Shown here: positions 52,399 to 60,270 of the stretch, piece by piece
How the letters are laid out: every line of letters starts with the position of its first letter
How positions within the stretch are numbered: the stretch's first letter is position 1
Assembly: GCA_963555775.3 (NCBI GenBank)
Contig: CAUVWY020000010.1
Location: 434,001-498,000 of the forward strand
Length of the DNA stretch: 64,000 nucleotides
From: JAJEDW01 sp963555775
GTDB lineage: Bacteria > Acidobacteriota > Terriglobia > 20CM-2-55-15
Direction of reading: 5' to 3'
Position numbers and translations under genes: made by a program
Notes under the pieces: generated by a model
Told to the model about the DNA's origin: nothing
The model's input: only the letters and a program-made list of their open reading frames with translations
Database searches by the model: none

Positions 52399-52574
52399 TT
52401 GGTCAAACTGCTCGCGAATCTGTTCGAGCTACCGTTTGACCGACTCAAAGGAAAGCAGAGGAAGCGGCCGCGTCACCCACCCAATGACACGCATGGCTTG
52501 GCACCCCGCGGAAAGAACGGGCAGGGTCGGGTCACGGCGGCCTTGACCCGTCAACCGGGTCGTGACAGGAGTCG

Positions 52575-53159
52575 CTATTGGTTCGGGTTGATGCCCCGGG
52601 TCCTGCTCAACCATTCGACCAGCGTTTCCAGTTCCTCGTCCGTAAGCACGGCGCCCTGTTCTCTCATAGTGACCAGGACGACTCGCCATCCGTCCAGCGA
52701 GTATCGAGCGTCATTGATCCGATCCATGTTATGACATTGCGTGCAAGCCCTGTCCATGAGCCTGAAGGCTTCGGGGTCCGAGAAAAACTCCGTGATCTCG
52801 GGAGGAATGTACGACCGTGGAAATGGCTCCGAATCGGGACCGAACTCATCGACGACCCAGTCGAGAAGAAGCGTCTGCTCTTCCTCGGACAGAGCGACTT
52901 CTGGCATGCTTTCGTGACTGGAATCGATGAGATCGCCCCATCCCGCTCGGTCCAGGGCAAAAAAAGCGTAGTCATCGATGCCGTGGCAGGATATGCAGTT
53001 TTGGCGTACGACCTGCCACACTTCCCCCTCCGGCCTGTCTACTTTAGGCCGGGCCGCTCCCCTGTCCTGAGCGCCCGCCGACGCGGCCAGACAGGCCAAC
53101 AGCCCCACCATGGCTACGGCCGTCCTCGTCATTGCGGGCCTTCCGGTTTTCCGCTTCAT
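52575..53159 (-). CDS. Small exported diheme cytochrome c-like protein
   Basis: The 194-residue protein has a signal peptide (MTRTAVAMVGLLACLAASAGAQ, with a possible start at residue 10). Two c-type heme motifs follow: CISCHGID near residue 54 and CTQCHNMD near 139. Intervening sequence includes SEEEQTLLLDWVVDEFG, as in Planctomycete/Acidobacteria cytochromes with a linker. It probably transfers electrons in the periplasm. It is on the same strand as the DUF1552 and DUF1592 genes upstream but is separated from them by a hairpin. Confidence 0.85.
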   Translation of the reverse strand: MKRKTGRPAMTRTAVAMVGLLACLAASAGAQDRGAARPKVDRPEGEVWQVVRQNCISCHGIDDYAFFALDRAGWGDLIDSSHESMPEVALSEEEQTLLLDWVVDEFGPDSEPFPRSYIPPEITEFFSDPEAFRLMDRACTQCHNMDRINDARYSLDGWRVVLVTMREQGAVLTDEELETLVEWLSRTRGINPNQ

Positions 53160-53231
53160 GCGCCGTCCTTCTCCAATGAGTTCATCGAATTGCGTGAAAG
53201 AATACTTCTTGAATCAGAGTCTAAATGATCG

Positions 53232-53264
53232 CCACGCGGGCCGATTTCGATTCGGCCCGCGTGG
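53232..53264. terminator. Long perfect hairpin after the DUF1552 gene
   Basis: CCACGCGGGCCGA pairs with TCGGCCCGCGTGG for 13 bp around a 7-nt loop. There is no T-run on the minus strand, where it would follow the DUF1552 transcript. It may slow polymerase or protect a 3' end. Confidence 0.5.
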
Positions 53265-53341
53265 GTCATGTCAACGTAGGCTTGTCGGCGACTCCAGGAA
53301 CCCGAGTCCCCTTCACAGGCCCCGGAGTGTGCCACCGATCG

Positions 53342-54676
53342 CTAGGCTATCGAGAGTAGCCCGGTGCTGTCACCGAGCACGTCCCGCTCGATACCGTACA
53401 GTTCGAGAATGCCCATAAGCATATTCGAACATCGCTGCGTGTTGTCCGGGTACACCAAGTGACGATTCCCTCTGAAAGTACCGTCGACGCCGCCAACAAG
53501 GATTGTCGGGACCTTCTCATGTGCGTGGCGATGGGAATTGCCCATGTTGGTACTCTTGTAGATCAACACGTGATCCAGAACATTGCCGTCGCCGTCGGGG
53601 GTATTCCTCAGCTTGTCAACGAAATAGGCGAGATTCTGGACGTGGTACCGATTGATCTTGGCATAGTTGGCAATATTCTCCGGCTTGTCGCCATGATGGG
53701 ACGAGCCGTGCCATCCGCCGTCAAATCCCGACTCGGGGTAGCTGGTGCCGGTCAGGTCGCGACCCAACATGAACGTGATGGAACGAGTGATATCTCCCTC
53801 GAAAGCCAGCGCCATCAGGTCGTACATCAAAAGAAAATGGTCGTGCTTGCTCTGCGGCACGCCGAAGGGGATCTCCTCGGCGGGTTCCGCCACGTTCTTG
53901 GACATCGCGATCTGGATCCGGCGTTCGATCTCACGAACGTTGTCCAGATAGGTGTCGAGTCGGGCCTGATCGCCCGGCGGCAGATCCCGCTTCAAAGCGG
54001 GAATCTCGCGCGTGACTGAATCGAGAATGCTTGCGTTCCGCATTCGTCCCTGCATCCGCTCCTCGGTGCTCGTCCCGTCGCCAAACAACCGCTCAAAGGC
54101 CACGCGCGGATTGGTTTCGGTCGGAAGCGGCTGCGTGGGCGTGGGCCACGAGATGCTGTTGGAGTAGGCACAACTATAGCCAAAGTTACAACCGCCAAAA
54201 TTGCCCGTATCCTCGATCCCGAGCTGGAGGGATGACAATATGGTGTCCTGACCATACTTGTTCGCGACCATTTGATCGATAGTGACGCCCAGATACGGGT
54301 TCACGTTGTTTCTTCGCGGACGGGCGCCGGACAAGAGTGCCGCACCTCGCGCGTGATCTCCCGCGGGTTCTTCCGCCGTCGGCGCCGAGGCCGTTGCATC
54401 GAGGTTGGTGATCAGAACCGTGCGGTCACGGAACGGCTCCAGCGGTTTCGTTATGTACGAAAACTCAAAATCGGAACCTTCCTGCGACGGGCTCCAATAT
54501 CCCGGCGCGGCGCCATGCGGGTGCCAAATGCCTACAAAACGATGCGGGGCCACTGCCGCCGTCTGGTTCAGAGGCGTTTGAGCCGGCAGCATGGATTCCA
54601 GCAACGGTAACGATATCGTGGCGCCGACGCCTCTCAGAAACGTACGGCGGGGGATAGCCTTCTTGGTGATAAACAT
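53342..54676 (-). CDS. DUF1552 protein with Tat signal (cassette A)
   Basis: The 444-residue protein starts MFITKKAIPRRTFLRGVGATISLPLLESM, a twin-arginine signal. The body has DUF1552 motifs: RFVGIWHPHGAAPGYWSP, GDHARGAALLSGARPRRN, LQLGIEDTGNFGGCNFGYSCAYSNSISWPTPTQPLP, LDNVREIERRIQIAM, ESGFDGGWHGSSHHGDKPENIANYAKINRYHV and LIYKSTNMGNSHRHAHEKVPTILVGG. DUF1552 relates to the DUF1501/alkaline-phosphatase-like fold, but its function is unknown. It is always found next to DUF1592-type cytochromes. It is downstream of its DUF1592 partner with about 58 bp between them. Confidence 0.92.
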   Translation of the reverse strand: MFITKKAIPRRTFLRGVGATISLPLLESMLPAQTPLNQTAAVAPHRFVGIWHPHGAAPGYWSPSQEGSDFEFSYITKPLEPFRDRTVLITNLDATASAPTAEEPAGDHARGAALLSGARPRRNNVNPYLGVTIDQMVANKYGQDTILSSLQLGIEDTGNFGGCNFGYSCAYSNSISWPTPTQPLPTETNPRVAFERLFGDGTSTEERMQGRMRNASILDSVTREIPALKRDLPPGDQARLDTYLDNVREIERRIQIAMSKNVAEPAEEIPFGVPQSKHDHFLLMYDLMALAFEGDITRSITFMLGRDLTGTSYPESGFDGGWHGSSHHGDKPENIANYAKINRYHVQNLAYFVDKLRNTPDGDGNVLDHVLIYKSTNMGNSHRHAHEKVPTILVGGVDGTFRGNRHLVYPDNTQRCSNMLMGILELYGIERDVLGDSTGLLSIA

Positions 54677-54734
54677 GCGATGGACTCTCCTTCAATCAGA
54701 AAATACAAACCTACACTTTGTATTGTTAACCCGA

Positions 54735-57128
54735 CTATTCATCGGCTGCAAGTAATTCTTCAGTCTTCATTCTCGACAGGAACTGCGGACTTTCAATGAT
54801 GCCCATAACGATCGACCGGAATCGGTATTCGTCGCTCTCCGCATCCTGCACGATCGAACGGACCACGGGCATATCGGAATACTCGACGCCTCGCCCGAGA
54901 GCGTACGTCATCATGTTCTTGGTAATCGTGCGAACATACTGCGGCGTATATCGCAAGAGCGCCTCTCGCAACTCCACGGGGCCGGTGACCGACGAGCCGT
55001 CATGCAGTTCGACGGTTGTATTGAACGGCGTTCCCGCCTCGTCTCCTTGATCGGTTCGCCAGCTTCCATCGGCGTCGAAGTTCTCCAGGGCGAAACCGAT
55101 CGGATCCATCAGCTTGTGGCACGTTGAACAAGGCTCATTTTGCCGGTGGAGGGTCATTTGCTCGCGCAACGTAAGGATTCTTCCATCGTCGCTACCCGAG
55201 TCCTCCAGAGCCGGAACGTTCGGAGGCGGGGCCGGCGCGGGACTGCCGAGAATGTTCTCAAGGATCCAAACGCCCCGCTTGACCGGAGAGGTTCTGAAAT
55301 TCTGAGTAAACGTGATCGACAGGAAGCTTCCATGCCCCAACAATCCTCGACGATAGTCCAGTTCCGGTCCAAGGTCGACGCGGCGGAAGTGGGAGCCATA
55401 AATGCCCGGGATGCCGTAGTGCAGCGCGAGCCGCTCATTGACGTATGTGTAGTCCGCCGTCAGCAGATCGACGATGCTGCGATCCTCACGCATGATGCTC
55501 TCAAAGAGCAGCTCCGTTTCGCGACGGAAGCTCGTGCGCAGTTCGTCGTCCCAGTTGGGATAGGACTTTCCATCGGGGAACGTCACCGGCAGGTTTCGCA
55601 GGTACAGAAGTTGGTTGGCGAAATTTTCGATAAGAGCTTCAGATCGAGGATCTGCAAGCATTCGGTCGACCTGCTGCCCGAGCACCGTGGGGTCGCTGAG
55701 CCTTCCCTCCGCGGCGATGTCGATCAACTCATCGTCCGGAAGACTGCTCCACAGAAAGAAGGACAAGCGCGAAGCCAATTCCAGATCGTCGACGCGATAG
55801 ATTTCACCCGGCGCCAAGTCGGCCGGCTCCTTTTCGAAGCGCACTAGAAACTGAGGGCTGGCCAGGATCCGCCGGAGCGCCAACTCGATTCCGTCCTCAA
55901 AGCTGCCGTCGGCACGACCCTGCTCGTAAAACACCATCAATGCTTCAAGGTCCTGCGAGTCTACGGGACGCCTGAAGGCCGTCTTTGCCAGCGTCGAAAT
56001 GATCTCGTTTGCGCAGGACTCTTCCTGATCCGCGTTCTCGGGCCGACATGTATAGACTTTGCGGATGCTGGGTGAGTCCACCGGACGCTCGGAACTGAAC
56101 GGCCCGGAAATCCTGAAGAAACCGATGATCGGCGGGTACTGCAACTGGGCAATGGCGTTGTTTTCCAGGGACTTTCGATCGTATTCCTGCACCATGTTCA
56201 GGCTGGGTCCATAGTTCTTCGCCAGGAATGTGGCGCCCACGCTGCGAGTCCCGGCCCTGACATAGGCCGTCAGATCGATGGATCCATCGTCCTCCGCCTG
56301 CATGCCCGATGTCATTCCAACGCCTGTGTAATCGGCCAAACCGACTCTCTCGCCGTCGATCAGAAATTCAATCTGCTCGCCCGGATGAAAGCTCCCAAGA
56401 CCGTAGTTTTGAACCGATAACCTGTACTCGCCGTCGGACGGGAACGTGTGTCGAACCAGCATCCCGCCTCGGGTGCCAAATGGCAGGCCTTCGAGGTGCT
56501 GGGTCTGCGATGTATCGGCCTGCGCGATATAACTGGCTTGCGTTGGGGATTCCCAGTGGCCGATCGCCATGCGGGCGATCCTCGCCGACGCGGTTACGTA
56601 GGATTCCAGCAGCGTTGGAGAAAGCGTCAACGAGCCTGCGACATTATCGAAGCCATCCGCCGAATCGTCCGGCGGCAAGAAGAGCGCGGGGTCGATCTCG
56701 AAATCGATGAGGTCGCGAACCGCATTAGCGTATTCGGCCCGGTTCATGCGGCGCATCACGACGGACCCGGGATTTGGACGCGATGCGGCGGCGCTGTCGA
56801 TTTCATTCTCCAGCCAGTCCCTCAGCGCCGCGTATTCGTCCACGGGAGGTCGCCTCACGCCCGACGGCGGCATCACGCCTGCCCGAAGTTTGAGGATGAC
56901 CCTTTCCCACAACTCCGCATCATTCGCCAGCTCGGAAAAATCGGCATTTTCGAGCGTCAGATTCGCGGTTCTCACTCTATCGCTGTGGCAGGTGACGCAG
57001 TACTGATCGACCAGCGCTTTCGGATTCAGCGCTTCGGACGTCGCAACGGCAGTTGCCGAAACGTCCTGCCCGTAGCCGGGGACCGCGGTTACCAGTCCCA
57101 TGCAACCAATTAAAACTAACGTTTTCAT
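54735..57128 (-). CDS. DUF1587/1595/1592/1588/1585 multidomain cytochrome (cassette A)
   Basis: From ATG 57128 (MKTLVLIGCMGLVTAVPGYG) the product has 797 residues. A single heme c motif CVTCHS lies at residues 44-49. Then come DUF1587 (LNRAEYANAVRDL-like: MNRAEYANAVRDLIDFEIDPALFLPPDDSADGFDNVAGSLTLSP), DUF1595 (CANEIISTLAKTAFRRPVDSQDLEALM), DUF1592 (LALRRILASPQFLVRFEKEP, ELASRLSFFLWSSLPDDEL, YTYVNERLALHYGI), DUF1588 (CSTCHKLMDPIGFALENFDADGSWR) and DUF1585 at the C-terminus. The CSTCH adds a second heme site. These proteins occur widely in Planctomycetes, Verrucomicrobia and Acidobacteriota with unknown substrates. The same length as the second copy, 797, is notable. Confidence 0.92.
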   Translation of the reverse strand: MKTLVLIGCMGLVTAVPGYGQDVSATAVATSEALNPKALVDQYCVTCHSDRVRTANLTLENADFSELANDAELWERVILKLRAGVMPPSGVRRPPVDEYAALRDWLENEIDSAAASRPNPGSVVMRRMNRAEYANAVRDLIDFEIDPALFLPPDDSADGFDNVAGSLTLSPTLLESYVTASARIARMAIGHWESPTQASYIAQADTSQTQHLEGLPFGTRGGMLVRHTFPSDGEYRLSVQNYGLGSFHPGEQIEFLIDGERVGLADYTGVGMTSGMQAEDDGSIDLTAYVRAGTRSVGATFLAKNYGPSLNMVQEYDRKSLENNAIAQLQYPPIIGFFRISGPFSSERPVDSPSIRKVYTCRPENADQEESCANEIISTLAKTAFRRPVDSQDLEALMVFYEQGRADGSFEDGIELALRRILASPQFLVRFEKEPADLAPGEIYRVDDLELASRLSFFLWSSLPDDELIDIAAEGRLSDPTVLGQQVDRMLADPRSEALIENFANQLLYLRNLPVTFPDGKSYPNWDDELRTSFRRETELLFESIMREDRSIVDLLTADYTYVNERLALHYGIPGIYGSHFRRVDLGPELDYRRGLLGHGSFLSITFTQNFRTSPVKRGVWILENILGSPAPAPPPNVPALEDSGSDDGRILTLREQMTLHRQNEPCSTCHKLMDPIGFALENFDADGSWRTDQGDEAGTPFNTTVELHDGSSVTGPVELREALLRYTPQYVRTITKNMMTYALGRGVEYSDMPVVRSIVQDAESDEYRFRSIVMGIIESPQFLSRMKTEELLAADE

Positions 57129-57381
57129 TGACGACTCCGTTCCAGGGCAATTCATGAAGGCAGGGCTCAAGCTGCCGGCTCAAATTCGACTAATAATAAT
57201 TTGAGTGGAATCTTAGTGCAATCTATTATTATTTGTTTAGAAAAATCGATAGTCGACTATGATGCATACGTCCGGAGCGTTGCATCGATGGCTTAAGTTG
57301 TTCTTGTAGATGTTGAACGGCATGCGGCCTTCAGGTACTCGGAGTAACGTACGGGATCAGACACTCGGCGGGAGGAGACAC

Positions 57382-59184
57382 ATGTTTACGAGAGGCGTAC
57401 TTGGTTGCTCGGTGATCATCTTGCTGTTGGCCACCGGTTTTGGCGTGGCTGCCAGCGATATCGCCGACACGGTAATGAGAAGAAACAGTGTGGCGGAGGT
57501 GCGCTCCATGCTGGAGCAGAAGGCCGCAGAGACACTCCAGCAGACGACTGCTGAAACCGGTTTTCCATTTGAGCGCTTGCGCGAGTTTCTCGACTACGTC
57601 AATGAGCCGCAGGTGGATGGCGCCACGGCGTTGCACTGGGCTGTGCGGTGGGACGATCTGGAGACCACGGAGTTGCTGCTCACCGCGGGGGCGAATGTGT
57701 CCGCGGCGAACATAGAAGGTGCGACACCGTTGATGCTGGCGGCAATGAACGGGAACGCGGCCATTATTGCCAGACTCGTGGACGCAGGCGCCGACACGAA
57801 CGCACCGCTTACCTTGAATGGCGATACCGCGCTCATGCTGACAGCGCGCACGGGCAAGAACGACGCGGTTGAGACGTTGTTGGACGGTGGCGCAGACGTC
57901 AATGGGCTTGAAACCTGGGGCGGCACAACCGCGCTGATGTGGGCCGTCGAGGAGAACCATCTCGATACGGTCGCGATGCTTTTGGACAACGGCGCCGACG
58001 TCAATGCCAGGTCGTATTACATCCCGTCGGCCACCGCCCGGGGTTTTGAAGGCGCCACGCCGGTGCCTCCCTCACCAGATCAATCCCCAGCCGAATACGC
58101 CAACGGTTGGCTCACCCCGATGATGTTTGCGGCCCGAGAAGGCTATATGGATATAGCGCGTACGCTGGTTGACGCCGGCGCGGATTTGGACATAGTCTCA
58201 GCCGACGGGAAAAACGCCCTGGCTCTCGCGATATTCAACGGCCACTATGAAATGGCGTCCTACCTGATCGACAACTTTGTGGACGTGAATCAGGCCGACG
58301 CGCAACGTGTCACGCCGCTGTTCTGGGCGGTGGACCGCCGCAACATGGAATTGGCGACCAACGGTTTGCCCTGGACAATCACGGCGGATCCCCTGCCGCT
58401 GATCGAGAAACTCCTCGACTGGGGCGCCGACCCGAACGCTGTCGTGAACAACACTCCGAGGGCACGCAATCGCGGGGCCTCTCCGCGCATCGTGTATGCT
58501 TCGTCCCTGATGCGTGCCGTATTCACCGGCGACCTGAAAACCACCCAGCTCCTTCTTTCGTATGGGGCGGACCCTCACGCCAAATCCAGCGACAGAGAGT
58601 CCATGCTGCAAGCGTCGGCTGGCCTCGCGCTTATTCCCGGCTATCAGATGGAAAGACCCGAAGACGAGAGGCTTGAGGTCGTCAAGCTTCTGGTGGAACT
58701 CGGAGAAGACTTGAATTGGGCGGACAGCTACGGCATCACGCCGCTGATGGCCGCAGCCAACATGGGATATACCAAAGTCGTCGAATACATGGTCGAGGAG
58801 GGTGCGGATCTGGGCGCCTATGATTTGGGCAAGAAACTGGATGGGTCATTCATGGCGAGCGTCGAACCGCTGATGCCCGTCGACTATGCGATAGGCGTGG
58901 GAACGTTCCTTCCGAACAATTCCGTGGAGAATCACCCGGAAACCGAGGAGGTCATGTTCAGGCTGATGGCGGAAAGGGGCATCGTGCACACCACCTCCGA
59001 GTGCACTTTGAGAGGATTCACCTGCGCCACCGCGAACGTCGATCCCAAGACGGCAACGCCGTTGGAAATCGTCGTCATGCGGCGGGTCCAGGTCGGAAAG
59101 CAGGTGGACGGTCTGGCCACGGGTCTCAACGCTGACGAACAACTTGCGATAATCGCCCCGGAGGCGGAGCCGGATCAACAGTAA
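57382..59184 (+). CDS. Exported ankyrin-repeat protein
   Basis: ATG 57382, preceded by GGAGGAG, gives 600 residues with a signal peptide (MFTRGVLGCSVIILLLATGFGVAAS). Ankyrin repeats start at about residue 75 (VDGATALHWAVRWDDLETTELLLTAGANV, IEGATPLMLAAMNGNAAIIARLVDAGADTN, LNGDTALMLTARTGKNDAVETLLDGGADVN, WGGTTALMWAVEENHLDTVAMLLDNGADVN). They continue with insertions to about residue 485, ending ADSYGITPLMAAANMGYTKVVEYMVEEGADLG. A Cys-pair (TTSECTLRGFTCATANV) lies near the C-terminus. It lies between the two DUF1592/DUF1552 cassettes, which diverge from it, so it may belong to the same pathway. The likely role is a periplasmic scaffold. Confidence 0.88.
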   Translation: MFTRGVLGCSVIILLLATGFGVAASDIADTVMRRNSVAEVRSMLEQKAAETLQQTTAETGFPFERLREFLDYVNEPQVDGATALHWAVRWDDLETTELLLTAGANVSAANIEGATPLMLAAMNGNAAIIARLVDAGADTNAPLTLNGDTALMLTARTGKNDAVETLLDGGADVNGLETWGGTTALMWAVEENHLDTVAMLLDNGADVNARSYYIPSATARGFEGATPVPPSPDQSPAEYANGWLTPMMFAAREGYMDIARTLVDAGADLDIVSADGKNALALAIFNGHYEMASYLIDNFVDVNQADAQRVTPLFWAVDRRNMELATNGLPWTITADPLPLIEKLLDWGADPNAVVNNTPRARNRGASPRIVYASSLMRAVFTGDLKTTQLLLSYGADPHAKSSDRESMLQASAGLALIPGYQMERPEDERLEVVKLLVELGEDLNWADSYGITPLMAAANMGYTKVVEYMVEEGADLGAYDLGKKLDGSFMASVEPLMPVDYAIGVGTFLPNNSVENHPETEEVMFRLMAERGIVHTTSECTLRGFTCATANVDPKTATPLEIVVMRRVQVGKQVDGLATGLNADEQLAIIAPEAEPDQQ

Positions 59185-59199
59185 CAACCAGTAGATGAT

Positions 59200-59279
59200 C
59201 CGCGGGAGCGCCCGCGGGTTATCGCCGAAAATCAAGTCCTCCATGGTCGACCGTGTGTGCTTCCATGGAGGACTTTTTT
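59200..59279 (+). terminator. Double hairpin terminator after the ankyrin gene
   Basis: A first hairpin (CCGCGGG with CCCGCGG) spans 59200-59217. A second spans 59234-59279: AAGTCCTCCATGG pairs with CCATGGAGGACTT over 13 bp and is followed by T residues. The second is a convincing Rho-independent terminator. Confidence 0.9.
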
Positions 59280-59504
59280 GTGTGAGCCATTATCGTTCGA
59301 AACCTTCGGGCGATTCCTCTGCGTTGCTGACAACAATCCGGACCGACCCCTCCACAAGATGAGTCGTTCGACCGTTCGGGCGAGGTCCGCCTGAATGCCG
59401 CTTCCCACGCACCTGCCCAGCCGAAAAACCCATTCCGGCAACACCCGACAGACACTCGACCTCGCCGGACCGGGTCTCGAACCGATTTTTCCGCCTGAAT
59501 TACT

Positions 59505-59875
59505 TTAATTCCAGAACTGGTGAAACATGCGGGGCAGGCCGGCTCCTTGCAGCATGTTCTTGACCCAGGTATAGCTGCAACCGATGGCGCGGTCATCCAC
59601 CAATTTCTCATGAAAATGCCGGACGTTCAGGTCGTGGTACTGCTCCCGGTACAGTCTCAACACCGTCTCCACGCCGGGGGCGGCCACCTTCCTTCAGTTC
59701 CCCTTCCCTTTCCGGCCGTCGAACAGCATCTTCATCCCTTTGTTCTCGTAGTTGGCCTTCCAGCGCAGCATCGTCGGGTCGCTGATCCCCAGAATCTCGG
59801 CCGCGCCTGCCACCACGTGATCTTCTTCGCCGTGGCCTGCAACATTACATCTTGCACTCTCATGACTCGCTCCAT
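59505..59875 (-). pseudogene. Degenerate ISNCY-family transposase, N-terminal remnant
   Basis: Read from ATG at 59875 on the minus strand, the sequence gives MERVMRVQDVMLQATAKKITWWQA. After a 2-base insertion it continues AEILGISDPTMLRWKANYENKGMKMLFDGRKGKGN. An in-frame TGA (59694-59696) interrupts it before RKVAAPGVETVLRLYREQYHDLNVRHFHEKLVDDRAIGCSYTWVKNMLQGAGLP. This matches the N-terminal part of ISNCY-type transposases (helix-turn-helix plus linker). The DDE core is missing. No inverted repeats are visible. The frameshift, the stop and the truncation all mark it as dead. No coding sequence of note lies in 59280-59504. Confidence 0.75.
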
Positions 59876-59957
59876 CTCGGCGGCCGGTATCTGCGCCCTT
59901 GCCTATCCTCCAGGCTCTAAAGCAGATACCCTCCTCCGGTCAAAAGCGGCCAACTAG

Positions 59958-60132
59958 CCCGCATTTCTCACGAGTTGTCTGCTACAGTGCCGGATCCATC
60001 CGCCAGTGCTGCGTTCCGCTTCGTCGGGCTCCTCGACGTACCGTCAAGTACACCTCCGGTGCCCTCCGGGCGCGCGCCTTGCTCTGACGGCGTCTCCGAC
60101 TCTTCGCGACGAAAACCCGTGAGAAAGGCGGG
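59958..60132. repeat. Dispersed intergenic element, copy 5 (inverted, shortest)
   Basis: Left boundary CCCGCATTTCTCACG is followed by the R-terminus modules TTGTCTGCTACAGTGCCGG and ATCCATCCGCCAGTG. The right side carries the L terminus (CTGACGGCGTCTCCGAC, TTCGCGACGAAAACCC, GTGAGAAAGGCGGG). The interior shares TCCTCGACGTACCGTCAAG and GTGCCCTCCGGGCGC with copy 2 and lacks the GCGCGTTCCTCGCGCC module. Confidence 0.8.
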
Positions 60133-60270
60133 CAAGTGTGCTAACCACAGCGCAGGGCTTAGTGCTTGACAATGTTGATTCCATTGACGATATTCACTTC
60201 ACGGAGCCCGCATGATGATTCTTTCCCCTCTTTCAAGCCGCGTGTGTGACGGCCCGTGGGAACCGCTCCG

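Noticed and set aside
51888..52734. Open frames of 142 and 264 codons across the repeat array, with repetitive peptide
   Set aside because: They exist only because the 57-bp unit is a multiple of 3. The peptides are perfect repeats of DNA modules with no ribosome-binding site.
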